Assembly: GCA_020696365.1 (NCBI GenBank)
Contig: JAEHCM010000001.1
Coordinates: forward strand, 82,813-146,812
Direction: 5' to 3'
Length of the DNA stretch: 64,000 nt
DNA from: Thermoplasmata archaeon
Lineage (GTDB): Archaea; Thermoplasmatota; Thermoplasmata; UBA10834
A program made the translations under genes and the position numbers. The notes below the pieces were generated by a model, which was not told the origin of the DNA, searched no databases, and saw only the letters and a program-made list of their open reading frames with translations. Below, piece by piece: positions 24,463 through 32,508 of this stretch; the first letter of the stretch is position 1; every line of letters begins with the position of its first letter.

Positions 24463-25215
24463 ATGGTTCATAGGAGCGGCGATAGAGAGCGGTGTGGGAC
24501 GGGCATCGATGGCTTCGATACCGTCCTGTACGGCGGCATCCCACGGGCCAACACCGTGCTGCTCACGGGCAGCTGCGGGACCGGCAAGACGTCACTTGCA
24601 CTGGAGTTCCTCATACACGGGGCGTTGAAGGGGGAGAACTCGTTGTTCATCTCGGTCACCGAGAACTCCGAGAAGATGCTAGCGAACATCATACCCTACA
24701 ACTTCTTCGAGGAATCCCTTATCAAGTCGGGCAAGTTGGTCTTCGTGGACCTCCCCGTGATGTACGAGCGCCTCGGGATGACCAAGGCGGAGCTCACGAT
24801 GGAGGAGATCGACCTCCTGGTCGCCGCCATCGCCAGCCTGGTGCGGGAGCTCGACACGAAGCGGCTCGTGATCGATTCGATAACCTCCGTTTGTTACAAG
24901 CTGAAGACATCAGAGAAGATCCGGGACTTCATACTGAAGCTCAGCAAGGCGCTGACCGATGTTGGCTGCACGTCCATCCTGGTCAGCGAGATGTCGGCGC
25001 AGGCGAGTTCGTACTCGATGTTCGGAGTCGAGGAGGCCATCTCCGACGGCATCGTGCTTATGGCGAACATGGAGCGGCGCGGCGACCTGCTGAGAACCCT
25101 ACAGGTCATCAAGATGCGTGGTACGATGCACTCGAGGGCGAAGTACGTACTGGACCTCACGCCCGAGGGCGTGCTCCTCGCACCTCTGCTGAAAGGAGGG
25201 AGCACTGGGACATGA
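24463..25215 (+). CDS. KaiC/RadA-like ATPase, intact P-loop
   Basis: 250-residue single RecA-fold domain of the KaiC/RAD55 group. N-terminal GIDGFDTVLYGGIPRANTVL, Walker A GSCGTGKTS (about 37-45), ISVTENSEKM where KaiC has its catalytic Glu pair (only one Glu here), Walker B LVIDSITSV, and VSEMSAQASSYSMFGVEE. First of three RecA-fold genes joined by overlaps or a 1-base gap. KaiC-like archaeal ATPases act in signalling, archaellum assembly (ArlH) or repair; which applies is not shown. It is divergent from the HPS gene. Confidence 0.85.
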   Translation: MVHRSGDRERCGTGIDGFDTVLYGGIPRANTVLLTGSCGTGKTSLALEFLIHGALKGENSLFISVTENSEKMLANIIPYNFFEESLIKSGKLVFVDLPVMYERLGMTKAELTMEEIDLLVAAIASLVRELDTKRLVIDSITSVCYKLKTSEKIRDFILKLSKALTDVGCTSILVSEMSAQASSYSMFGVEEAISDGIVLMANMERRGDLLRTLQVIKMRGTMHSRAKYVLDLTPEGVLLAPLLKGGSTGT

Positions 25216-25802
25216 GCGACAAGCGCGTGGCGCAGAATATATTCGACGAGCTCATGGAGGCCCCGCCGTCGTCCGCGGTGTCGCTCCAGATGTCGATAGA
25301 CCATTACCTCGAAGTCCTCAGGGGTGTCCTGGACCTGTTCGCCTCGAAGAAGGAAGCGGACGTGATATACGTCACATCAACGATATCGTTCGACGCCATC
25401 AAGAGGGTGCTGGAAGCCCTCGATATCGAGACCTCCCGGGTGTTCTTCGTCGACTGCATCTCACACATGACGATGGGCGCGTCGTCCGGGGAGATGGACG
25501 AGCACACAACCCTGGTCGAGAGCCCGACGATGCTGGAGAACGTCATGCTGAAGGTCGAGTACCTCATCCGCCTCTCGGAGGCGGCTGAGAAGATCGTCGT
25601 GATTGACTCGATAAATTCGCTGGCGATACACAACAACAACTGGATACTCTCGGAGTTCCTCCACATACTCGTATCCGGATTGAGGGCGAGGAACGTGTAC
25701 ACGATCATCCTGTCGGTCGAGGAGCACTCGACCCCCGAGATCAACACCATGGTCAGCCTCGTCTGTGATCAGGGCATCCGCACGAACCTCAAGGAGGAAT
25801 GA
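25212..25802 (+). CDS. RecA-fold protein lacking a P-loop (KaiC-like pseudo-ATPase)
   Basis: 196 residues. The beta-alpha order follows RecA/KaiC (DVIYVTSTISFDAIKRVL; RVFFVDCISHMTMG; KIVVIDSINSLAIHNN as Walker B-like; NVYTIILSVEEHSTPE) but there is no GxxxxGK[ST] sequence anywhere, and the N-terminus is shortened to MSDKRVAQNIFDELMEAPPS. It is probably a non-hydrolysing partner for its neighbours. ATG 25212 overlaps the previous stop (ATGA), so the two are translationally coupled. Confidence 0.78.
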   Translation: MSDKRVAQNIFDELMEAPPSSAVSLQMSIDHYLEVLRGVLDLFASKKEADVIYVTSTISFDAIKRVLEALDIETSRVFFVDCISHMTMGASSGEMDEHTTLVESPTMLENVMLKVEYLIRLSEAAEKIVVIDSINSLAIHNNNWILSEFLHILVSGLRARNVYTIILSVEEHSTPEINTMVSLVCDQGIRTNLKEE

Positions 25803-25803
25803 G

Positions 25804-26529
25804 ATGAAGTTCACGAGTATAGGGATCAAAGCGCTGGATGAGCACCTGGGCGGCGGCGTCCAGACGGGATCGACGCTTCTGATCATGGGCAACCCTGGCT
25901 CGGGCACCGAGTTCTTCGCGAAGCAGTTCGCCAGTACGGGCGAGGAGGCCGTGACATATTTCACCTCGACGGAGCGCGACGAGGACGTCCTGAACGTCAT
26001 GCGGGAGTACGGATGGAAGACGGACATATCGATAGTCAATATTGGCTCGAAGTACTACGAGAGCGTCCTCGCCAAGAAGCTGGAGATAAGCCGGTTCCGG
26101 CAGGAGGGCATCAGCCTCTCGGACATCAGGAGGTTCGAGGAGAAGGACACGCACAAGGAGGAGAACCTCCTGACATTCCTGTCATACGAGATATCGAAGC
26201 TGGACCCGCCCTTCAGGGTCGTGATAGACTCGCTCGATTTCTTCCTGGAGAACTACGACAGCGCCGAGGTGCTGATGGCCATGAGGACGATCAAGGCACA
26301 CACTCAGCGCTCTGGAAGCGTGACCCTGATGACGATGCTGAAGAGCGTGCACGAGTCGCGCATACAGAGCAGCATCGAGGACCTGGCAGACGTGATCTTC
26401 GAACTGGACAGGGATAAGGATGGTCACGAGTACAGGAAGTATGTCATGGTTCAGAAGGTGAGGAACCGGCCCGTGATGGTCGGGATCATACCCTGCGCGT
26501 TCGACGAGACGGGCATAAAGCCATGTTGA
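25804..26529 (+). CDS. KaiC-like protein with degenerate Walker A
   Basis: 241 residues, KaiC-like: GIKALDEHLGGGVQTGSTLL, P-loop position GNPGSGTEFF, where Thr-Glu replaces the essential Lys-Ser/Thr, TYFTSTERDEDV, Walker B FRVVIDSLDFF, and MVQKVRNRPV at the end. The P-loop lysine loss predicts weak or no ATP hydrolysis. ATG 25804 has a strong GGAGGA upstream, within the end of the previous gene. Third of the run; the pilin gene follows after 263 bases. Confidence 0.82.
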   Translation: MKFTSIGIKALDEHLGGGVQTGSTLLIMGNPGSGTEFFAKQFASTGEEAVTYFTSTERDEDVLNVMREYGWKTDISIVNIGSKYYESVLAKKLEISRFRQEGISLSDIRRFEEKDTHKEENLLTFLSYEISKLDPPFRVVIDSLDFFLENYDSAEVLMAMRTIKAHTQRSGSVTLMTMLKSVHESRIQSSIEDLADVIFELDRDKDGHEYRKYVMVQKVRNRPVMVGIIPCAFDETGIKPC

Positions 26530-26604
26530 CCCGACCCGGCTCCTGCCTGCACCGGCCCGCCCTGAGAAACGACGCCTTTTCGACAAATAGCGACATTAAT
26601 AACT

Positions 26605-26637
26605 TCGTTTATAAGTGTAAGAAGACTCCGTCTTCTT
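26605..26637 (+). promoter_or_regulatory. Palindrome downstream of a TATA box (operator-like)
   Basis: A TATA-like TTTATAAG (26609-26616) is followed directly by the perfect inverted repeat AAGAAGAC-TCC-GTCTTCTT (26619-26637, 8-bp stem), which would sit between TATA and the transcript start, the normal place for an archaeal repressor operator. It could also act as a terminator hairpin for the KaiC-like operon. The rest of the 26530-26792 gap shows a weaker stem CTCGCT/AGCGAG near 26674-26695 and the pilin promoter. Confidence 0.5.
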
Positions 26638-26725
26638 GAATAGTCGATTTCAACGACGTACCCAGATGTTCCACCTCGCTCTTTGCCGAAGCGAGTCACG
26701 CTCAAAACTGATAATCATCCGGAAA

Positions 26726-26736
26726 GCTATATAAAC
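26726..26736 (+). promoter_or_regulatory. TATA box of the pilin gene
   Basis: GCTATATAAAC is a near-consensus archaeal TATA box 57-67 bases before ATG 26793, leaving a leader of about 35 bases with a strong GGAGGA ribosome site (26781-26786). Confidence 0.75.
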
Positions 26737-26792
26737 TCGGGTCGGCGCTAATCTCTTTCGTGCGGGCCGAAAGGTCCGCAGGAGGACAAAAC

Positions 26793-27314
26793 ATGAAGAA
26801 AACTTGGGCAATCCGGAAGGATGCCGAGGGGGTTTCCCCCGTTATCGCGACCATCCTGATGGTCGCGATCACCGTCGTCCTGGCGGCCGTGCTGTATGTC
26901 ATGGTGCTGGGATTCGGCGGTGGAGAGAGCACGCCGTCAATACAGATCACGGCGAAGACGGCGATAACGAGCCCGGACGGGTATAAGTTTAGCCTGACTG
27001 GCCCGACCACTGAGGTCTCGTGGACGGACTTTACCGTGATCTTGCAGACGGGTGCTGACAGCGCGTCGTGGACCACGGCGACCCAGACGGACCTGACAGC
27101 TGCCGACGGCGTAGGGACACAGTTGCTCGGAGCCAAGGTTATGGACAGCGTGAGCTACTTCGTGAACATCACGGACATGGGTGGCAACGGCTACATCAAC
27201 AATGGTGACTACTTCACCATAACCGGAACGTTCGCGAGCGGAACCTCGTACATAGTCACCCTGATGTACGAGCCGACGGACGGCCAGATGGTCTCCCAGA
27301 CCTGGACCCACTAG
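26793..27314 (+). CDS. Type IV pilin-like protein (archaeal Pilin_N/DUF1628)
   Basis: 173 residues. The N-terminus KKTWAIRKDAEGVSPVIATI followed by LMVAITVVLAAVLYVMVLG is a class III signal peptide with the hydrophobic pilin helix, of the Pilin_N (DUF1628) family common in euryarchaea; cleavage is expected before the hydrophobic stretch near the EGVSP motif. The remainder is a beta-rich Thr/Ser/Gly domain (TAATQTDLTA-like repeats, DMGGNGYINNGDYF, which also looks like a Ca-binding loop). It has a strong promoter and ribosome site and a terminator hairpin, so it may be highly expressed. No prepilin peptidase gene was seen here. Confidence 0.9.
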   Translation: MKKTWAIRKDAEGVSPVIATILMVAITVVLAAVLYVMVLGFGGGESTPSIQITAKTAITSPDGYKFSLTGPTTEVSWTDFTVILQTGADSASWTTATQTDLTAADGVGTQLLGAKVMDSVSYFVNITDMGGNGYINNGDYFTITGTFASGTSYIVTLMYEPTDGQMVSQTWTH

Positions 27315-27340
27315 TCAGTCTACAGCGCAAACACCAACAT

Positions 27341-27385
27341 CTCGGAAGGTCTTCGTGACCTTTCCGAGAAGCCTTTGTTTTTATT
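27341..27385 (+). terminator. Terminator hairpin after pilin gene
   Basis: CTCGGAAGGTC (27341-27351) pairs with GACCTTTCCGAG (27357-27368) with one bulged base and a 5-base loop, followed by TTTGTTTTTATT. A strong stem plus T-run 27 bases after the pilin stop. Confidence 0.65.
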
Positions 27386-27408
27386 CTCACCTTCTAGTTC
27401 CCACCGGC

Positions 27409-27702
27409 ATGATATTATCAGCCACGATAGCCCTTCTACGACCTGCAATGGCTGCGCAGAACGAGGTCATGGGCGAGGGGGAGGCTGAGGCATATGTCGT
27501 CCAGCTCCTCGGGGTAACCGGCCCCATGACGACCAGGGAGATTGAGGTGGCCGCCTCGCTGGAGAAGCGCAGATGTCCAGACCAGACGGTATTGTTCCTA
27601 GCTAAGATGAGGGGAAGGGGTCTGATTGAGGGCGCGGCGTCCATCGAGAAGAAGGGCTGGCTCTGGCAACTCCCTGGAGACGCTCAAACGCCGCCGGGGT
27701 GA
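27409..27702 (+). CDS. Small winged-helix-like protein, unknown
   Basis: 97 residues if read from ATG 27409, which would be leaderless behind the TTTTTATTC stretch (27378-27386). An ATG at 27448 giving 84 residues fits the domain equally well. The core GPMTTREIEVAASLEKRRCP then VLFLAKMRGRGLIEGAASI looks like a winged helix of about 65 residues ending KKGWLWQLPG. Likely a small DNA-binding regulator. Its end overlaps the convergent RDD gene by 19 bases. Confidence 0.6.
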   Translation: MILSATIALLRPAMAAQNEVMGEGEAEAYVVQLLGVTGPMTTREIEVAASLEKRRCPDQTVLFLAKMRGRGLIEGAASIEKKGWLWQLPGDAQTPPG

Positions 27703-28118
27703 TCGTGCACGATGACTGAGGTGTGCGCCACCTGGTCCGTCCACTTCTGCCTCGGGTCACGCGTCTCGACCGCCATGCCGATGACCCAGTCGAGCAGCAG
27801 CAACAGCCCGAATATCTTCGTGAAGTTCCTCAGCAGTGCTCTAGACAGAGTCATCTCGCCGACCATGGGCACGGCCTTCATGTGCATCACCATCTTGCCC
27901 ACGGTCCCTCCGGCGGAGAAATCGAACAGGCTGGCGTAAAGGAACAGCGCGACACCCGAGATGAGGCCTGCGCCGAAGTACTGCCCTCCGAAGACCATGC
28001 TGAAGACCATTATCGGGGTGTAGACGAGCAGCGCATCGAGGACAATTGCAACGAACCTCTTGAGCCAATGCTGCTGAAGGGCCTTGTCCTGTCCAATGTA
28101 ATCGAAACCGGTCGGCAT
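27684..28118 (-). CDS. RDD family membrane protein
   Basis: 144 residues with three hydrophobic helices. The family hallmarks are RFVAIVLDALLVYTPIMV (Arg and Asp in helix 1), FDFSAGGTVGKMVMHMKAVP, and LRNFTKIFGLLLLLDWVIGM with a following RDPRQKWTDQVAHT. RDD proteins are small membrane proteins of poorly known role, some linked to ion transport. Divergent from tsr3. Confidence 0.88.
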   Translation of the reverse strand: MPTGFDYIGQDKALQQHWLKRFVAIVLDALLVYTPIMVFSMVFGGQYFGAGLISGVALFLYASLFDFSAGGTVGKMVMHMKAVPMVGEMTLSRALLRNFTKIFGLLLLLDWVIGMAVETRDPRQKWTDQVAHTSVIVHDHPGGV

Positions 28119-28332
28119 CGAGAGACTCCTGACGGCTGATGCGTGCCTTCCCTTATCTCTTTTTGCCGATGGTTGGGACGCCGTGCCACTCGGATCGCCC
28201 GTCTCTCATCATCAGTTCAGAGGTAACTTCTTCGTCATCGTGGCGAGGGGATTATTCGTCAGGACCTCTTAATAACCCTCTGTCGACGTCATGCCTAAAT
28301 AGGAACCCCTCCCTCACAAGAGTCCGGTTTTG

Positions 28333-28884
28333 ATGCGGGAGATACGGGTCTACGCGCTCATGCATCGGCAGGACGATCCGCGCAAGTGCACCGCGGCCCG
28401 TCTTCTCAGGGCAGGCGAGATCAAACTCGCCCGCAGCATCGCCAAGATACCTCGGGGCGCCGTCGTGCTGGACCCTGAGGCGGAGAAGGCGGTGTCGCGC
28501 GAGGACCTCGACGCGGCTGTCAAGCACGGCGTGCTCGTCGTCGACTGCTCCTGGAACCGCCTCGACCGGTTCCCGAAGGTGAAGGCCGGACTCAGGCACA
28601 GGGCTCTGCCGTTCTTGGTCGCTGCCAACCCGGTGAACTTCGGGAAGCCTCAGCGGCTCAGCAGTGCCGAGGCAGCCGCGGCGACCGTCTACATCCTGGG
28701 CGAGCGGGAGCAGGCGGAGCGTATGATGGCGCTCTTCCGCTGGGGCGATACGTTCATTCAGATAAACAGGGAGCTGCTGGATGGGTACAGCGCCGCCTCG
28801 AGCAGCCTCGAGGTCGTGAGCTTCCAGGACGCCGCCTTGAGAAGCATCACTGTAGCCGGAAGGGACTCCAAGGCTGGGCAATAG
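28333..28884 (+). CDS. tsr3: 16S rRNA aminocarboxypropyltransferase Tsr3
   Basis: 183 residues of the Tsr3 (RLI N-terminal plus DUF367) family, which adds the aminocarboxypropyl group of SAM to the hypermodified pseudouridine of the small-subunit rRNA. Landmarks: DDPRKCTAARLLR, VVLDPEAEKAVSREDL, VVDCSWNRLD, RALPFLVAANPVNFGKPQRL, LFRWGDTFIQINRELLDGY. ATG 28333 is preferred; TTG 28330 directly precedes it. TATA-like CCTAAATAGG lies at 28294-28303, so the mRNA is nearly leaderless. It lies ahead of mcm in the same direction. Confidence 0.92.
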   Translation: MREIRVYALMHRQDDPRKCTAARLLRAGEIKLARSIAKIPRGAVVLDPEAEKAVSREDLDAAVKHGVLVVDCSWNRLDRFPKVKAGLRHRALPFLVAANPVNFGKPQRLSSAEAAAATVYILGEREQAERMMALFRWGDTFIQINRELLDGYSAASSSLEVVSFQDAALRSITVAGRDSKAGQ

Positions 28885-28976
28885 ACCTTTGTACCTCATA
28901 GGCGATTCCCGATACCCTTTCGCAGGCCGTGCAGGGCGGGGCACGGGAATCGACGGCCGACACGGGGGAGAAAATA

Positions 28977-31100
28977 GTGCCGAAAGAATACACACCTGAG
29001 GACCTGGTCGCCATCTGGGAGGAGTTTCTGGGCGGCCAGGAGATGCGTCACAATGTCAACGCGATAGCGGACTTCTACCCGGACGTGAGAAGCCTCTATG
29101 TCGATTTCTCAGCGATCGAGAGGTTCGACCCAGACCTGGCGAACTACACACTCATCAAGCCGGTCATATCCATCCAGTCGGCCGAGGAGGCCATGCGTAA
29201 GATGATCTCACACGCGCTGACGAACCCATTCATCCACATCAGGATCAGAGGTCTCCCAAGCGACTCTAGGATAGACATCAGGAAGCTCAGGGCGAAACAT
29301 CTCGAGACGTTCGTGTCAGTCGAGGGGCTCGTCAGGAAGGCGACGGAGGTCAGGCCCAAGGTGACCGTCGCCGAGTTCGAGTGCATGCGCTGCGGAGCCA
29401 AGGTGTTCGTCGAGCAGGAGGGGATGCAGTTCAGGGAACCCCTCGAGTGCTCCAAGGACGAAGGGGGCTGCGGGCGCGGGAGCGGCTCCACCAGGTTCAA
29501 GCTGTTGATGGACAAGTCGCAGTTCGTGGACACACAGAAGATCGAGATACAGGAGCCGCCCGAAGGTCTCAGGGGCGGCGCCCAACCAGAGCGGCTCGCC
29601 GGCTACATCGATGACGACGTCGCTGGGAAGGTGTCTCCGGGCGACCGCGTCATCATGAACGGCGTGCTCAAGAGCATCCAGAAGGGTGCCCAGACCAAGT
29701 CCGCCCTGTTCGACCTCACGCTCAATATCAACTCCGTCGAGTATGAGGAGCACGAGTACGAGGAGATCGTCATCTCCCCTGAGGACGAGATGAGCATACG
29801 CGAGTTCGCCAGGTCCACGGACTCGTTCGATAAGGTCGTAGCGTCGATCTCGCCGACGATCTATGGTTACTTCCAGGAGAAGGAGGCGTTGGCTCTCCAG
29901 TTGTTCGGCGGAGTGACGAAGCTGATGGACGACGGCACGCGCATAAGGGGCGACATACACATCGCGATGATCGGCGACCCCGGCACCGCCAAATCGCAGA
30001 TATTGCGATACATGGCGACGCTGGCTCCGAGAGGCATTTACACGTCGGGCAAGGCGTCATCCGCCGCGGGCCTGACCGCAGCCGCGGTGAAGGACGAGTT
30101 CGGCGAGGGCAGGTGGACCCTGGAGGCGGGTGCGCTCGTGCTGGCGGACAAGGGGCTAGCCTGCATCGACGAGCTGGACAAGATGAACGACCAGGATAGG
30201 TCGAGCATCCATGAGAGCCTGGAGCAGGGCACGATCTCCGTCGCGAAGGCCGGCATCACCGCCACGCTCCAGTCCCGGTGCGCGGTACTCGGCGCGGCGA
30301 ATCCGAAGTACGGGAGGTTCGACGAAAACAGGAACATCGCAGAGCAGATCGACCTGCCGCCGGCCCTTCTATCCCGGTTCGACGCCATCTTCACCTTGAC
30401 AGACCGCCCGGACGCCGAGTACGATAGAAACGTGGCCGTCCACATACTCAAGGGTCACAGGAGGGGGGAGATCAAGCTTCATGAATCGCCAGAGACGATA
30501 CCCGGCATGGACGTGTCACAGATAATGAGCGACACGGAGATCTTCCTGCCGGCGATGGACATAGAGTTCCTACGCAAGTACGTGGCCTTCAGCAAGCGGC
30601 TCATCCCGGTGATGGCTGACGATGCCATGAAGACGCTCGAGAGCTACTATGTGAACATTAGGAAGCTCGGGGAGGGGGAGGAGTCCTCCGTCCCGATAAC
30701 CGCGAGACAGCTCGAGGCGCTCATACGTCTCTCCGAGGCGAGCGCAAGGGCCCGCCTCAACCCGATCGTCACGGCAGAGGATGCCGAGAGGGCGATCAAG
30801 ATCGTCGAATACTATCTGAACAAGGTGGCTAGCGAGGGTGGGCGACGCGATATCGACATCATCGCGACCGGAACGAGCAAGAGCCAGAGGGAGCAGATAT
30901 ACGTCCTCAGAAGCCTCGTGCAACAGCTGGCCGACGAGAGGAGGGGGGTCAGCCTCGAGGAGCTGATACAGAAGGCAGCGTCTGAGAACATCTCCGAGGA
31001 GCGTGTGAGGGCGCTTGTCAAACGACTGAGCGACGCCGGGGAGGTGTACTCCCCGCAGCCGGGCTACTACAAGCTCGCCAGTGAGGAGCGCATGGCATGA
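28977..31100 (+). CDS. mcm: Replicative helicase MCM
   Basis: A 707-residue MCM. N-terminal domain with zinc site CMRCGAKV ... ECSKDEGGCG (about 136-165), OB-fold, then AAA+ core with Walker A GDPGTAKSQ (about 332), KASSAAGLTA, Walker B LACIDELDKM, sensor GAANPKYGRFDENRN, arginine finger LLSRFDAIF, and a C-terminal winged helix (LEELIQKAASENISEERVRA). GTG 28977 follows GGGGGAG at correct spacing; an upstream GTG at 28929 would add 16 residues. Forms the hexameric fork helicase loaded by Orc1/Cdc6. It overlaps the next gene by 4 bases. Confidence 0.96.
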   Translation: MPKEYTPEDLVAIWEEFLGGQEMRHNVNAIADFYPDVRSLYVDFSAIERFDPDLANYTLIKPVISIQSAEEAMRKMISHALTNPFIHIRIRGLPSDSRIDIRKLRAKHLETFVSVEGLVRKATEVRPKVTVAEFECMRCGAKVFVEQEGMQFREPLECSKDEGGCGRGSGSTRFKLLMDKSQFVDTQKIEIQEPPEGLRGGAQPERLAGYIDDDVAGKVSPGDRVIMNGVLKSIQKGAQTKSALFDLTLNINSVEYEEHEYEEIVISPEDEMSIREFARSTDSFDKVVASISPTIYGYFQEKEALALQLFGGVTKLMDDGTRIRGDIHIAMIGDPGTAKSQILRYMATLAPRGIYTSGKASSAAGLTAAAVKDEFGEGRWTLEAGALVLADKGLACIDELDKMNDQDRSSIHESLEQGTISVAKAGITATLQSRCAVLGAANPKYGRFDENRNIAEQIDLPPALLSRFDAIFTLTDRPDAEYDRNVAVHILKGHRRGEIKLHESPETIPGMDVSQIMSDTEIFLPAMDIEFLRKYVAFSKRLIPVMADDAMKTLESYYVNIRKLGEGEESSVPITARQLEALIRLSEASARARLNPIVTAEDAERAIKIVEYYLNKVASEGGRRDIDIIATGTSKSQREQIYVLRSLVQQLADERRGVSLEELIQKAASENISEERVRALVKRLSDAGEVYSPQPGYYKLASEERMA

Positions 31101-31396
31101 CGATCAGTGTGAAGGTCCACACGAGCGGCAAGGAGGTCCTAGTAGCCGCGTGCGATGAGGACTTGCTCGGTCAGACTTATCGCTCCGACAAGCTTAAGAT
31201 ATATGTTTCACGGGATTTCTACGAGGGGCAGATCTGCGACGAGGCGGTGCTCGTCTCGAGGCTGGATATGGCCACGATAGCCAATCTGGTCGGCAAGCGG
31301 ACCGTGGAGGCGGCGGTCAAGCACGGCTCCGTCGACGCGGACTGCGTGATAGTCATCGGTGGAGTCCCTCACGCGCAGATGGTGAGGATGATCTGA
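31097..31396 (+). CDS. DUF424 family protein
   Basis: 99 residues, starting SVKVHTSGKEVLVAACDEDL with the conserved GQTYRSDKLKIYVS and DEAVLVSRLDMATIANLVG segments of the archaeal DUF424 family. A small alpha/beta protein, often found near translation genes, whose function is unknown. It sits between mcm (4-base overlap) and nmd3 (1-base gap). Confidence 0.88.
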   Translation: MTISVKVHTSGKEVLVAACDEDLLGQTYRSDKLKIYVSRDFYEGQICDEAVLVSRLDMATIANLVGKRTVEAAVKHGSVDADCVIVIGGVPHAQMVRMI

Positions 31397-31397
31397 T

Positions 31398-32432
31398 TTG
31401 TTCTGCGTCGAGTGTGGGAAGGAGGGCGAGCTGATAGGGCCGCTCTGTCTCGAGTGCCATGCGAAGAAGCATGTGCACGCCTCGGTCCCGGAGTTCGTCG
31501 ATGTGGTATTCTGTGCCCACTGCTCGTCCCTCAAGGTGGGTGACAAGTGGGAGGATGTCGGCTCGGTCAAGGAGGCCGTCGAGCAGTCCCTCATGAGGGC
31601 CACGACGGTTCCCAAGGACGTATCGATGGAGGGATTCCAGGTGCGTCTGACCGCGAAGGACGAGAAAACCTACGATGCCGTGATGGACGCAGTGTTGGCA
31701 TCCCACGGACACGAGTTCCACCGTACGCTGACAGCAACCGCGCGGATTAAGCGAGGGGTGTGCGGGGAATGCTCCAAGCAGAAGGGAAGCTACTTCGAGG
31801 CTACCCTCCAGCTGAGAGGGGACGCCCGCGTGCTAAACAGGGACAACGAGGATGAGATGAGACAGCGTGTGCTCGACAAGGTCGCAGCGCTGCGCGCGAA
31901 CAGCCGTGGTGTGTTCGTCAGCAAGGTGGAAAGGGTGCGCGGGGGTCTCGATTTCTACTTCAGCACGGCCCAGGCAGCCCGCATCGTGGCCAGGGAACTC
32001 CAGGGCCTGCGCTGCGCGGAGTACAAGGAGTCCACCAGCCTCTGGGGCGTTCGGGATGGTCGCGATATGTATAGGGTCACATTCCTCGTGCGTCTACCCT
32101 CCTTCAACCAGGGGGACGTCATCTCCTTCGACTCCAAGGACTGGTACGTTAAGAGCATGTCAAAAGGACTCGTGAGGTGCATCCAACTCGCCAGCGGCGA
32201 GGAGCAGCATATGCGCCTCAGGGACCTGGAAGGATGCAAGGTCTCATGTCCGTCCGCCGACCTGAAGGAAGCCGTCGTGCTCATGGAGGGCGACGCCGAG
32301 ATACAGGTGCTCGACCCCGTGACGATGTCCCCCATCGACCTCCGGAAAACGAAAGGGTTCGTTCGGAACGGCGACCAGATCCGCGTCGTCAAGACGAACC
32401 TCGGAACATACGTGTTGAGCGACGGCTGGTAA
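31398..32432 (+). CDS. nmd3: NMD3 family 60S export/ribosome maturation protein homolog
   Basis: 344 residues. N-terminal treble-Cys clusters CVECGKEGELIGPLCLECH and CAHCSSLKVGDKW match the NMD3 zinc domain. The middle has TARIKRGVCGECSKQKGSYFEA and the C-terminal part an OB/SH3-like pair (FNQGDVISFDSKDWYVKSM). In eukaryotes NMD3 acts in large-subunit maturation and export; archaeal homologs presumably assist large-subunit maturation. TTG 31398 is the only start near the Cys cluster. Last of the mcm-DUF424-nmd3 run. Confidence 0.92.
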   Translation: MFCVECGKEGELIGPLCLECHAKKHVHASVPEFVDVVFCAHCSSLKVGDKWEDVGSVKEAVEQSLMRATTVPKDVSMEGFQVRLTAKDEKTYDAVMDAVLASHGHEFHRTLTATARIKRGVCGECSKQKGSYFEATLQLRGDARVLNRDNEDEMRQRVLDKVAALRANSRGVFVSKVERVRGGLDFYFSTAQAARIVARELQGLRCAEYKESTSLWGVRDGRDMYRVTFLVRLPSFNQGDVISFDSKDWYVKSMSKGLVRCIQLASGEEQHMRLRDLEGCKVSCPSADLKEAVVLMEGDAEIQVLDPVTMSPIDLRKTKGFVRNGDQIRVVKTNLGTYVLSDGW

Positions 32433-32508
32433 TCGTCTCACGGATGTCTGGTTCCTACCAAAGGCATTAATCCCCAGGCATCCTTTCCGAGGCCGGAGGT
32501 ATCGGTCA

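Noticed and set aside
24492..25211. Upstream extension of the second RecA-like gene's reading frame
   Set aside because: It is the shifted frame of the first KaiC-like gene; ATG 25212 with ATGA overlap is the natural start.
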